Source: an uncultured Lentisphaerota bacterium (GTDB lineage Bacteria; Verrucomicrobiota; Kiritimatiellia; CAIQIC01). From it: 35,799 bases of DNA. Where the stretch lies: NCBI GenBank assembly GCA_903912445.1, contig CAIWHP010000013.1:1-35799 (forward strand). Direction: 5' to 3'. Shown here piece by piece: positions 25,057 to 32,930 of this stretch (positions are counted from its first letter, which is position 1; the number at the start of each line of letters is the position of its first letter). The translations under genes and the position numbers were made by a program. The notes beneath the pieces are model-generated. The model worked only from the letters and a program-made list of their open reading frames with translations, had not been told where the DNA came from and did no database searches.

Positions 25057-26372
25057 GGGGAAGGGATGGTGTTGGAGGGTGGCGGATTGCAAACAGACTG
25101 GAGCAGCGCTTCGGTTTTCTGCGCCATGACTTCGATGGTGAAATGAGCTTGCACGGCGGTGCGGCCGGCGGCGCCAAGCCGGCGCGCGCGCACCGGATCC
25201 AGCAGCAGGGCGCGCAACCCGGCGGCCAGCGCGGCGGGATCGTCCGGCGCGCACAGCACGCCGCCGCCGGTCAGCGCCAGCACCTCCGGAAACGCGCCGT
25301 GCCGCGGCTGGACGACCGGCACGCCGGCGGCCAGCGCCTCGAGCACATAGAGCCCGAACGCCTCACCGTAGGTCGCGGGCACGGAGCAGACGGACAGACC
25401 GCGCAGAAACTCCGCCTTCGCGGCGCGGTCGAGATTCGGCAGCCAGTCCACCGACGCCTGCTGCCCGTGAGCGGATATTTTTTGCGCGAGCGCGGCGACG
25501 AAGCGCTCGTCGCTGCCGGTTTGCGCGCCGGCGATGCGCAGGCGCAGGCCGGGGACCGCGTTTCCCTTCTGCAGCAGGAGAAAGGCGTCCACGAGCGTGG
25601 CCAGGCCCTTGGTCGGGTGCATCCGCGCCAGGAAGCCGATGGCCGGCGCGGCGGGCGCGGCGGGCGCGGCGGGCGCGACGTCCTCCACGGCGACACCGGG
25701 ATAGATCACGGTCACGCGCGCGGCGTCGAGGCGCAGGCGCCGGTGCATCAGCTCGCCGAAGTAGCCGCTGACCGCGATGAAGCGGTCGACCTCCGCGGCC
25801 CGCTGCGCGAGCAGGTCCCACGCGGGCTGGCGATAGGGCTCCGCGAGATCGTCGAGGAACGCCGCCTCGCCTTGCAGCGTGCACACCACCGGGCAATGGA
25901 ATTCCGCCTTGAGCCGGCGCGCCATGCCGGCGAGCAGCGAGTTCGAGAGGCAGATCACGTCCGGCGGCGGCAGCGGGCGCAGCCACTCGATGAGGCGCTC
26001 CAGCTCGCCGGCCTGGCGGCCGTCCTCGCCGCGCAGCATCGAGAGCGTGGACTCGCCGAGGTCGCGCGCGCTGGTCAGGCCGGCGAGGCGCGCGAGCTGG
26101 CGCAGCAGCGCCGGCGAACTGAACACGCGGTTGAGCCACGCCGGCACACGGCGCAGGCGCGGGAACTTCTGCGCCAGAAAGACGCTGAGCCCGCCCAAAA
26201 AAATCGGCGCCGGCACGGTCAAGGCCGGATCCTCGACCACAAACGGGAGATAGAGCGGCACCATCAGCGCATCGTGGCCGCGGGCCCGCAGGGCGCGGAC
26301 CAGCGCGTTGTCGTGCAGGCAGCTGCCGCAATAGAAATTGCCGGTGCCGGGCGTTAGCTGGATGATTCTCAC
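25053..26372 (-). CDS. Family 4-type glycosyltransferase
   Basis: 439 residues with the two Rossmann domains of GT-B enzymes. The N-terminal domain opens with TPGTGNFYCGSCLHDNALVRAL, a pattern shared by a widespread uncharacterised GT4 subgroup. The C-terminal nucleotide-sugar domain has GFLARMHPTKG and the E-x7-E motif GEAFGLYVLEAL (E337/E345). An alanine-proline linker (about 233-244, from a 9-bp DNA repeat) joins the domains. The start is GTG at 26372 with GGAG seven bases upstream; it overlaps the stop of the propeller gene as GTGA. Donor and acceptor are unknown. Coupling to an ABC system suggests it glycosylates an envelope or exported molecule. Confidence 0.9.
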   Translation of the reverse strand: MRIIQLTPGTGNFYCGSCLHDNALVRALRARGHDALMVPLYLPFVVEDPALTVPAPIFLGGLSVFLAQKFPRLRRVPAWLNRVFSSPALLRQLARLAGLTSARDLGESTLSMLRGEDGRQAGELERLIEWLRPLPPPDVICLSNSLLAGMARRLKAEFHCPVVCTLQGEAAFLDDLAEPYRQPAWDLLAQRAAEVDRFIAVSGYFGELMHRRLRLDAARVTVIYPGVAVEDVAPAAPAAPAAPAIGFLARMHPTKGLATLVDAFLLLQKGNAVPGLRLRIAGAQTGSDERFVAALAQKISAHGQQASVDWLPNLDRAAKAEFLRGLSVCSVPATYGEAFGLYVLEALAAGVPVVQPRHGAFPEVLALTGGGVLCAPDDPAALAAGLRALLLDPVRARRLGAAGRTAVQAHFTIEVMAQKTEALLQSVCNPPPSNTIPSP

Positions 26373-27478
26373 TGCTTCGCTCCGAACGCGTACACGACAC
26401 CATCCTCGGCGCCGATGACGACCAGGCCGCCGGCGACCGCGGGCGAGGCCGAGAGCGCGCGGCCGATCTCATAGGTCCAGAGCTGCCGGCCGGTGCCGAG
26501 GCTGACGAGGTAGAGGCGGCCATCGCCGGAGCCGACGAGGACCTTGTCGCCGGCGACGGCGGGCGAGGAATCCACGTCGCCCTGCGTCGGCAGCGCCCAC
26601 AGCTGCTTGCCCGTGGCGCGGTCGAGGCAGTAGAGGCGCTTGTCGCGGCAGCCGCACACGACCCGCGTATCGGTGACGGCGGGCGAGGAATAGAATTCGC
26701 CGCCACCCGGGAAGGCCCAGACCTGGTTGGTGGCGGCGATGTCCACGCAGATCAGCTCGTTGCCGAAAGTGCCCGCGTAGGCGCGGCCCGCGGCGAGCGC
26801 CGGCGAGCCGGCGATGTAGGCGCCCGCTTCGATGGCGGCTTTTTCCACCCCGGTGGCGGCGTCGAGCACGTGCAACTGGCCGTCACAGCCGCCGAAAATG
26901 ATTTTACCGTCGGCGATGGCGGGCGCGCCGTTGATGTAGTTGGAGGTGTCGAATTTCCACGCGAGTTTGCCGGTGCCGGCGTCCACGCTGTACAGGTTGT
27001 AGTCGTAGCTGCCGAAGACGATGCGCACGCCGTTGGTGCCCGGCAGGCGGAACACGTTGGCGCCGCCCATGATTTTGTCCTCGGTCTTGAACTTCCACTG
27101 CAGCGCGCCGGTGGCGGCGTCGAGCGCGTAGAGCAGGCCGTCGCCCGAACCGATGTAGACGACGCCCGCGCAGACGAGCGGCGCGGCCTCGATGGCGTCG
27201 CCGGTGGCGAACTTCCATTTCAGCCGGCCGGTGGCGGCATCGAGCGCGTAGAAATTTTTATCGGTCGAGCCGACGAACACCGTGCCGCCCACGATGGCCG
27301 CGGGCGCCTTGATGGGCGCGGACGTCCTGAACGTCCAGCGCGGTGCGAGCTTGTCCGGCAGCGTGGCGGCCGCGATGCCGCACAGCGCGGGCTCGCGGTG
27401 GAACATCGGCCAGTCATCGGCCGCCGCCCCGCGCAGCGCGGTCCACAGGAGGGCCAGTAAAGGTGCGTAGCATTTCAC
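26369..27478 (-). CDS. PQQ-type beta-propeller repeat protein (secreted)
   Basis: About 369 residues with a signal peptide (MKCYAPLLALLWTALRGAAA when read from GTG 27478). Eight or so blades of about 40 residues follow, each with the YALDAATGxLxW pattern, e.g. FYALDAATGRLKWKF and LYALDAATGALQWKF. The repeat is of the PQQ-binding-like/BamB type, but no quinoprotein dehydrogenase domain is present, so it is probably a scaffold. An upstream GTG (27517) is in frame; neither start has a clear ribosome site, and I prefer the one that begins the signal peptide. It is first in an overlapping set with the glycosyltransferase and ABC ATPase. Confidence 0.85.
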   Translation of the reverse strand: MKCYAPLLALLWTALRGAAADDWPMFHREPALCGIAAATLPDKLAPRWTFRTSAPIKAPAAIVGGTVFVGSTDKNFYALDAATGRLKWKFATGDAIEAAPLVCAGVVYIGSGDGLLYALDAATGALQWKFKTEDKIMGGANVFRLPGTNGVRIVFGSYDYNLYSVDAGTGKLAWKFDTSNYINGAPAIADGKIIFGGCDGQLHVLDAATGVEKAAIEAGAYIAGSPALAAGRAYAGTFGNELICVDIAATNQVWAFPGGGEFYSSPAVTDTRVVCGCRDKRLYCLDRATGKQLWALPTQGDVDSSPAVAGDKVLVGSGDGRLYLVSLGTGRQLWTYEIGRALSASPAVAGGLVVIGAEDGVVYAFGAKQ

Positions 27479-27525
27479 GGTGGGTAATCTAACCACCGCC
27501 CGCCCGCCGCGCAACACCGGCGGTT

Positions 27526-27540
27526 TTCAAAGCATTGGAA
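27526..27540. repeat. TTCCAA-N3-TTGGAA palindrome, degenerate single copy
   Basis: TTCAAAGCATTGGAA, one mismatch to the consensus, upstream of the propeller gene. Confidence 0.7.
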
Positions 27541-27551
27541 AAGTGGTTGGC

Positions 27552-27603
27552 AAACAAAATCCGAAAATGAACATCCCGGACTTGCGCAAGTCCGGGATGT
27601 TCA
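27552..27603 (-). terminator. Hairpin terminator of the Sel1 operon
   Basis: A perfect 36-bp palindrome (27568-27603; each half 18 bases, centre TTGCGCAA) lies 83 bases past the Sel1 stop. On the minus strand it is followed by TTTTCGGATTTTG. The very small loop is unusual, but the position fits termination. Confidence 0.7.
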
Positions 27604-27686
27604 CCGAACAGATGCGGGGGACGAAAAAGGAAGCCCACGCCTTGCAAGGTGTGGAATTGCGCGGGCACATACGGGGTGCGGTGAAT

Positions 27687-28814
27687 TTATTTCGACGGCG
27701 GGGCGACCGGCGCGGCCAGGGCCGTGGCGCGGCGCTGGCCCGCGGCGACCTCTTCGGCCGTCATGAGCTGCTGCAGCGCGGCGCGTGCGGCCACGGCCTT
27801 CGCGTCGCCGGCGGCGGCCGCGAGGTTGAACCAGGCGTAGGCCTCGACGGCGTCGCGCGGCACGCCCTGCCCCTTGGCCAGGCACGCGGCGAGATTGCAT
27901 TGCGCCCGGACATCGCCCTGGGCGGCGGCCCGGCGGTACCACTGCACCGCCGCCGCCGGGTCCTGCGGCAGGCCCTGCCCCTTTTCACAGCACAGGCCGA
28001 GGTTGAACTGCGCCTGCGCATCGCCCTGCGCGGCCGCGCGCTGGAACCATGTGACGGCCTCGGTGAAATCCTGCGGCGCGCCCTGGCCCTGCGCGCAGAG
28101 CACGCCGAGGTTGTACTGCGCCGCGGCCAGGCCTTGCGCGGCGGCCAGCCGATAGCACCGGGCCGCCTCCGAAAAATTCTGCGGCACACCCGCGCCGGCC
28201 TCGTGCTGCGCGCCGAGCAGGAACTGCGCCTTGGCATCGTGCTGGTCGGCCGCCTTTTGGAGCCAGGTCACCGCGGCGGCGGGATCCTGGGGCACGCCAC
28301 GCCCCTCGCGGTAACAGAGCGCCAGTTCGACTTGCGCGCGGACCACGCCCTGCCCCGCGGCCTTCTGGAACCACTGCGCGGCGTCGGCCGCGCTGGCCGC
28401 CACGCCGCGGCCGGCCTGATAGCAGGTGCCGAGCAGCTGCTGCGCCTTGGCATCGCCCTGCTCGGCGGCCTTGCGCAGCCACTTGGCGGCCTCGGCATCG
28501 TCGCGCGGCACGCCGTGGCCCTCACGGTAGCAGAGCGCGAGGCCGAACTGCGCCTGGTAGACGCCTTGCTCCGCCGCTTTGCGAAACCATTTGGCGGCGG
28601 CGGCATAGTCCTGCGGCACGCCCTCCCCGCGATAGCAGCAGAAGCCGAGGTTGTATTGCGAGGACGCGTCGCCTGCCTCCGCCAGCTTCCGCACCAGCTC
28701 CGGCGTCAGGGAGGTCGGCGTGAGCCCGGGCACGCTGGTCGCCGCGCCGGCAGGGCAGAGGGCGGCGGCGTGGAGCCAGAGCAAGACCGTCACCAACCGA
28801 TAGCTTTTTTTCAT
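27687..28814 (-). CDS. Sel1-repeat (TPR-like) secreted protein
   Basis: 375 residues with a signal peptide (MKKSYRLVTVLLWLHAAALCPAGA). Eight complete 36-residue Sel1 units and part of a ninth follow. Each reads like AAxQGDAxAQxxLGxCYxxGxGVPQDxxEAxxWFxK. The units form a helical solenoid used for protein-protein contacts, here probably in the periplasm. The ATG at 28814 has GAGGG upstream and lies nine bases after the stop of the LPG-synthase-like gene; an in-frame GTG (28826) would overlap it. It is the last gene before a hairpin terminator. No catalytic motif is present. Confidence 0.92.
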   Translation of the reverse strand: MKKSYRLVTVLLWLHAAALCPAGAATSVPGLTPTSLTPELVRKLAEAGDASSQYNLGFCCYRGEGVPQDYAAAAKWFRKAAEQGVYQAQFGLALCYREGHGVPRDDAEAAKWLRKAAEQGDAKAQQLLGTCYQAGRGVAASAADAAQWFQKAAGQGVVRAQVELALCYREGRGVPQDPAAAVTWLQKAADQHDAKAQFLLGAQHEAGAGVPQNFSEAARCYRLAAAQGLAAAQYNLGVLCAQGQGAPQDFTEAVTWFQRAAAQGDAQAQFNLGLCCEKGQGLPQDPAAAVQWYRRAAAQGDVRAQCNLAACLAKGQGVPRDAVEAYAWFNLAAAAGDAKAVAARAALQQLMTAEEVAAGQRRATALAAPVAPPSK

Positions 28815-28822
28815 AGGCACCC

Positions 28823-29875
28823 TCACGGCGCGGCGGCGGGCGGGGTGGCGTCCTCATCCCGGCTATGCCGGATGTGGGCGAGTTCCTCGCGCAGGTTAAG
28901 GCCCGCGCCGGCGCTGAAGCCGAGGAAGACGATGCCGCCGGCGAGGTTCCACACGAGCGCGGCGGCGTAGTAGAGCAGCGAGAGCAGCACCGCCTGGTGA
29001 GCGTCCACCCCGACGGTCTGGAAGAGCAGGACGAAGAGGCCCTCGCGCACGCCAAAGCTGCCGGGGGTCAGCGGGATGGCGGTGAGCACGCTGATGATCG
29101 GCAGGAAGACGAGGTAGCTGCTGAAGTCGGCCGTGATGCCGATGCTGCTGCCGAGGCAAGCGGTGGCGGCGACCTGGAACAGCAGGTTGAGGACGGAATA
29201 GAACACGGCGGCCGCGAGGGCGCGCAGGCGGCGGCGATAGCAGAAAAACTCCTCGTAGGCGCGGCGGATGCGCGTGCCCAGCGGCACCGTGGCCACCAGC
29301 CGCCGGAGGAGGGCGAAGCGCTCGAAAACATTCGTCCAGAGCAGCGCGGCGGCGGCGAGGGCCGCGCCGGCGCCGGTGGCGAGCATCAGCAACGCCACGG
29401 TCCGCAGCGTGCCATCCGCGCGGAAGTGCGGCCACTCGACGAGGATCAGCAGGCAGCCGAGCAGGACCTGGACGAACACGCCGATGCCGCGGTCGATCAG
29501 CACGCTGGTGGCGGTCTCGGTGCGGCGCGCGGTGGTGTCGCGCAGGACGTAGTAGATGCGCGCCATGTCGCCGCCGCACGCGCCGAGCATGAAGCTGTTG
29601 AAGAACTGGCCGATGAAAAAGATGCTCATCACGCGCCCGGCCGGCAACGTGACGGCCTGGGCGGCGAGCAGCCCGCGCCAGCGCAGCGCGGCCGCGAGCG
29701 AGGTCAGCAGCATCAGCAGCACGCCGGCGGCAATCCCGAGCGGGTGCGTGGCGGCGACATAGAGGCCCTCGCGCAGCTGCGTCCAGTCCAGCCGCCGCGC
29801 CAGCCAGATGACCAGCGCGCCAAAGACCACCGCGCGCATACCCCGGCCGATCCATCTGGCGGCGGCGGATTTCAT
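28823..29875 (-). CDS. LPG-synthase/AglD-type multi-pass membrane protein (UPF0104)
   Basis: 350 residues, mostly membrane helices, matching the lysylphosphatidylglycerol synthase transmembrane family. Characteristic pieces are LRWRGLLAAQAV, FFIGQFFNSFMLGACGGDMARIYY, SVLIDRGIGV and LTPGSFGVREGLFVLLF. Family members translocate or modify lipid-linked molecules; many lie in polysaccharide clusters as candidate flippases or transferases. No soluble aminoacyl-transferase domain is attached, so true LPG synthesis is unlikely. The ATG at 29875 overlaps the TGA of the reductase gene (ATGA), which ties it to sugar-nucleotide metabolism. Confidence 0.9.
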   Translation of the reverse strand: MKSAAARWIGRGMRAVVFGALVIWLARRLDWTQLREGLYVAATHPLGIAAGVLLMLLTSLAAALRWRGLLAAQAVTLPAGRVMSIFFIGQFFNSFMLGACGGDMARIYYVLRDTTARRTETATSVLIDRGIGVFVQVLLGCLLILVEWPHFRADGTLRTVALLMLATGAGAALAAAALLWTNVFERFALLRRLVATVPLGTRIRRAYEEFFCYRRRLRALAAAVFYSVLNLLFQVAATACLGSSIGITADFSSYLVFLPIISVLTAIPLTPGSFGVREGLFVLLFQTVGVDAHQAVLLSLLYYAAALVWNLAGGIVFLGFSAGAGLNLREELAHIRHSRDEDATPPAAAP

Positions 29876-30822
29876 GTTCCGGAGGCGGCGGCCTGCACGC
29901 CGACCAGCGCGTGCTGGTAGATGTCGCGCAGGCTCTGTTCGAGCGTGAACTGCGGCTGCCAGCCGAGCTCGACGCGGAGCTTCTCGTTGCTCAGCACCGG
30001 CGGATGATCGGCGGGCCGCACGCGCGCGGGCTCGACCTCGATGCGCGGCTGCACGCCCGCGATCTGGCAGAGCAGGTCCAGCAGCACGCGGATGCGGACC
30101 GGACGCGTGGCGGCGATGTTGTAGGCTGCGCCAGGCTGGCCGCTTTCGAGGAGCAGGCGGTAGGCCCGGACCACATCGCGCACGTCGGTGAAATCGCGCT
30201 CGGCCTGGAGGTCGCCGACGCGGATGACCGGCGCGGCGCGGCCGAGGGCGATCCGCGCCACCTGCTCGGCAAACGACGCGGCGACAAAGCTCGTGGACTG
30301 GCCCGGGCCGATGTGGTTCTGGGGACGCGCGACGAGATAGGGCAGCTGGTAGTGCCGCGCGTAGAGCCGCGTCAGGTGGTCGGCGGCGACCTTGGCCACG
30401 GCGTAGGGGTTGGTCGGCGCAAGCGGCGAATCCTCGTGCACGACGTAGGTGCTCGCGAAGCGGCCGTAGACCTCGGCCGAGGTGATGACCAGCGCGCGCG
30501 CCGCCGGCGCCTCGAGCCGCAGCGCCTCGAGCACGTTCACCACGCCGAGCGCATTGGTCTGGAAATATTCGGCCGGCCGGTCCCAGCTGAGCGGCACAAA
30601 GGAGAGCCCGCCAAGATGGATGCAGGCGTCGGGCCGGTGCGTGGCGACGAGCGCGCGGAAGCCGGCGGCGTCCATGATGTCGCCCGCGAACAGCCCGGGC
30701 TGCGGCTGCGCGGCCACGGCGGCGGGCAGGTCCACCGCCAGCGGCTCGTGGCCGTTCTGCCGCAATTCCGTCAGCATGTGGCGGCCCGCAAAACCGAGCG
30801 CGCCGGTCACGAGCACCTTCAT
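29872..30822 (-). CDS. rmd: SDR sugar-nucleotide enzyme, GDP-6-deoxy-D-mannose reductase-like
   Basis: 316-residue extended short-chain dehydrogenase. NAD(P) is bound by TGALGFAGRHM (6-16). The catalytic triad positions are S115 (ITSAEVYG), Y140 and K144 (YAVAK). The segments RPQNHIGPGQSTSFVAASFA, RVGDLQAERDFTDVRDVVRAY and AAYNIA match GDP-6-deoxy-4-keto-mannose reductase (Rmd), which makes GDP-D-rhamnose. No GDP-mannose 4,6-dehydratase is in the window to supply its substrate, so a related epimerase role remains possible. The ATG at 30822 overlaps the isomerase stop (ATGA). The frame extends upstream, but only as shadow of that gene. Confidence 0.87.
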   Translation of the reverse strand: MKVLVTGALGFAGRHMLTELRQNGHEPLAVDLPAAVAAQPQPGLFAGDIMDAAGFRALVATHRPDACIHLGGLSFVPLSWDRPAEYFQTNALGVVNVLEALRLEAPAARALVITSAEVYGRFASTYVVHEDSPLAPTNPYAVAKVAADHLTRLYARHYQLPYLVARPQNHIGPGQSTSFVAASFAEQVARIALGRAAPVIRVGDLQAERDFTDVRDVVRAYRLLLESGQPGAAYNIAATRPVRIRVLLDLLCQIAGVQPRIEVEPARVRPADHPPVLSNEKLRVELGWQPQFTLEQSLRDIYQHALVGVQAAASGT

Positions 30823-31736
30823 GCGGCGCCCCACACCTTCTTGAAATAGGCATGGCCCGCGGCCACCAGCGCCGGATCGGTGTTCGGCGCCGGCTCCATC
30901 ACGTACACCGCCCCGGGCACCAGCACCGCCTGCATCGCCGCGAAATCGATCCCGCCGAGCGGCGGCATGAGGTGATCGCGGGCGGGCGGCTGGGTGTCGT
31001 GCAGGTGATAGCCGGCGATGAACGGCTGCAGCCGCTCCAGCCAGCGCCGCGCGTTCACCTGCATCAGGTTCTGGCGGATCTGCATGTGGCCGACGTCGCA
31101 CCAGCAGCGCAGCCGCGGCGTGTTGTAGGCCTGGAGCAGCGCCAGCATTTCCACCTCGGACGGCACGGTCTCCCACCACGGGAGCAATTCCAGCGCGAGC
31201 GTCACGCCGGTCGCCTCGAGCAGCGGCAGGAGCTGGTCCAGCCCCGCCCGCAGCCAGCCGAGGTGGCGCGCGACGTTTTTCTCGCGGGTGTCGAGCAGCC
31301 GCTGGCGCGTCTTCTCGTAGGCGGCGCTGCCCGTGCCGCCGTGGTTGTAGAGGTCCAGGAGGTCGTCGGTCAGCTTGGGGATGTCCACGTAGCCGGCGTG
31401 CGCCACGACGACGCGCGCGCCGAGCTCCGCGGCGAAGCGGATGGTTTTTTCCGTGTGGCGCACCGCGGCGGCGCGCACCTCGGAGTCCGTGTCGGCAAAG
31501 GTGAAAAGTTCCGGCGTCGCTTTGCGCGCGCCGACCGGCAGGGGGCAGAAATTGTGGACGCTGTCGACCTTGATCGCGCCGGACGCCACCAGCTTCTGCG
31601 CGCCGGCGACGAGGTCCGCGCGCAGGTCATACCCCAGCTCGACGCGCGTGAAGCCCAGCTCCAGAATCTCCCGGAGCATGGCTTCGCCGGACGTATGCCG
31701 CCCCGCGTTCCAGCGGGTTGTCAGCGCAAATTCCAT
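30819..31736 (-). CDS. TIM-barrel sugar-phosphate isomerase/epimerase (AP-endonuclease 2 family)
   Basis: 305-residue xylose-isomerase-like TIM barrel. The usual metal-site residues are visible: E183 (LALELLPW), D214 and H217 (WCDVGHMQI), H246 (GYHLHDTQ) and E281 (YVMEPAP). Members isomerise or epimerise sugars, inositols or keto-acids; the substrate cannot be told here. The frame begins with GTG at 31742, but the ATG at 31736 has GAGG five bases before it. It lies 39 bases after rpsU and overlaps the reductase gene by 4 nt. Confidence 0.88.
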   Translation of the reverse strand: MEFALTTRWNAGRHTSGEAMLREILELGFTRVELGYDLRADLVAGAQKLVASGAIKVDSVHNFCPLPVGARKATPELFTFADTDSEVRAAAVRHTEKTIRFAAELGARVVVAHAGYVDIPKLTDDLLDLYNHGGTGSAAYEKTRQRLLDTREKNVARHLGWLRAGLDQLLPLLEATGVTLALELLPWWETVPSEVEMLALLQAYNTPRLRCWCDVGHMQIRQNLMQVNARRWLERLQPFIAGYHLHDTQPPARDHLMPPLGGIDFAAMQAVLVPGAVYVMEPAPNTDPALVAAGHAYFKKVWGAA

Positions 31737-31775
31737 GACCACCTCGCCTTGTCCGGCGCGGATGAAAAACGCCCG

Positions 31776-31949
31776 TCAGACCGAACGGATGCGCGCACGG
31801 GCCGCCTTGCGCCGTTTCTTCTCGCTGGGCTTCTCGAAGTGCCGGTGGGCGCGGATCTCCCGCATCACGCCTTCCTTGTCCATCTTCTTTTTCAGCCGCC
31901 GCAGGGCCTTATCGACCGACTCGCCTTTTCTGATTTTAACTTCCGACAC
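31776..31949 (-). CDS. rpsU: 30S ribosomal protein S21
   Basis: 57 residues, starting [20 protein letters not shown] after a GTG initiator and ending in the basic tail [14 protein letters not shown], typical of S21. It helps mRNA binding on the small subunit. GGGAG lies six bases before the GTG at 31949; the longer frame up to 32282 crosses three palindromic repeats and is not coding. The following isomerase gene is only 39 bases away with no terminator in between, so rpsU appears to head the sugar operon. Confidence 0.95.
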   Translation of the reverse strand: MSEVKIRKGESVDKALRRLKKKMDKEGVMREIRAHRHFEKPSEKKRRKAARARIRSV

Positions 31950-32010
31950 GTGCAACTCCCTCGCTTCCACTATGGCTGCGGGCCTTTCCCGCGCCCAAAA
32001 ACTGGCGCGA

Positions 32011-32039
32011 AACCTAGTGAAAAGCCGCGCCAAAGTCAA
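32011..32039 (-). promoter_or_regulatory. Candidate rpsU promoter
   Basis: Minus strand TTGACT-N17-TAGGTT, ending about 60 bases before the GTG of rpsU. Confidence 0.55.
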
Positions 32040-32052
32040 TGCCGCCCGCAGT

Positions 32053-32130
32053 TTCCAAACCTTGGAAAGGAATCCATTGTATTTTCCAAGGCTTGGAAAA
32101 ACAAACGGCCGCGGTTTCCAAACCTTGGAA
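32053..32130. repeat. Array of three perfect TTCCAA-N3-TTGGAA palindromes
   Basis: Copies start at 32053 (centre ACC), 32084 (GGC) and 32116 (ACC); intervals are 31 and 32 bp. The third is the top of a terminator stem. Confidence 0.93.
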
Positions 32131-32141
32131 ACGCGGCCGTT
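32096..32141 (-). terminator. Intrinsic terminator of the Gly-rich protein gene, built on the palindrome
   Basis: On the minus strand arms AACGGCCGCGTTTCCAA and TTGGAAACCGCGGCCGTT (one bulged base) enclose a 3-base loop and run into TTGTTTTT. It begins 20 bases past the stop at 32161. Confidence 0.85.
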
Positions 32142-32160
32142 CCGGCGCGAGCTGTGCGCC

Positions 32161-32853
32161 TTATTGCGGCGGGGGGCCACCGCGGCCGCCACCGGAGGTG
32201 CGATCGCCGCCGGGGCCGCCGCCGCCCGGAGGTCCACCGCGGGAGAACCCGCGCGTCGCCTCGCGGATCGAGGGGTCCACAAAATTCCGCAGGTTGAAGT
32301 TTTCGCCGGCCTTCTCGCGCCAGCCGGCTGGCATGGTGCGATCCATCATTTCGTAGGAGCGCATCATGCTGGAGGCGTATTCATGCAGCATGTGATAGGT
32401 CGTTTCCGGGCTGGGCGGTCTCCCATCCTTCATCATCTCCGTGAATTTTTCGGCGCGCTGCTTGAGGGAGCCGTTCATTGCGCCGACCAGGTCGTCGAAA
32501 TCCTGCTGCTGGGCCGGGGTCAGGCCGGCATTGCTGAAGAACGCCTTGCGCTCGGCCACCGCGCGTTCTTTCACCATGGTGGCATAGGCGGCCGGATCGA
32601 AGTTGCCGCGGCCACGGCCGGGGCCGTTGGGATTCTCCGGCGGCGCCTCGGGCGCGGGGGCGTGCGCCAGCTTGTCGGCGTTCGGCACGCGGTACGCGCC
32701 CTTGGTTTTCGTCGTCGCCAGCTTGCTCTTGCCGGGGCTTTTCTCGCCGGGTTCCTTGACGAGCACATCCGCAGGGGCCGTGAACCGGCCGGCCGCAAAA
32801 CCGACCAGCAACGCGCCGCCCACGATCACGCTCACGATCAATTTGTTGTCCAT
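32161..32853 (-). CDS. Membrane-anchored protein with Gly/Pro-rich tail
   Basis: 230 residues. An N-terminal anchor or uncleaved signal ([20 protein letters not shown], about 5-24) is followed by a charged linker. A helical region (about 95-190) contains [16 protein letters not shown] and many methionines. The tail is rich in glycine, proline and arginine ([12 protein letters not shown]). The helical part recalls periplasmic Spy/CpxP-like or metal-sensing helical proteins, but I see no LTxxQ repeat pair that would settle this. The ATG at 32853 has GAGAGGTG upstream; the longer frame to 32904 is unlikely. It stands alone with its own terminator. Confidence 0.75.
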   Translation of the reverse strand: MDNKLIVSVIVGGALLVGFAAGRFTAPADVLVKEPGEKSPGKSKLATTKTKGAYRVPNADKLAHAPAPEAPPENPNGPGRGRGNFDPAAYATMVKERAVAERKAFFSNAGLTPAQQQDFDDLVGAMNGSLKQRAEKFTEMMKDGRPPSPETTYHMLHEYASSMMRSYEMMDRTMPAGWREKAGENFNLRNFVDPSIREATRGFSRGGPPGGGGPGGDRTSGGGRGGPPPQ

Positions 32854-32880
32854 AGTGCACCTCTCGAAAGCGGCGGGCAT

Positions 32881-32889
32881 CCTATACCA
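32881..32889 (-). promoter_or_regulatory. Possible extended -10 for the Gly-rich protein gene
   Basis: Minus strand TGGTATAGG, about 30 bases before the ATG. No good -35 is seen at normal spacing. Confidence 0.35.
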
Positions 32890-32930
32890 AGACCCCCGCC
32901 ACACAAGGGAAAAACGGGCCGCGCGGCCGC

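Noticed and set aside
32053-32130. Possible short CRISPR array
   Set aside because: Repeats are 15-bp palindromes with 16-17-bp spacers, at most three copies, and there is no cas gene.
31950-32282. N-terminal extension of rpsU
   Set aside because: The extension would translate three palindromic repeats; GTG 31949 has a good ribosome site and gives normal S21 length.
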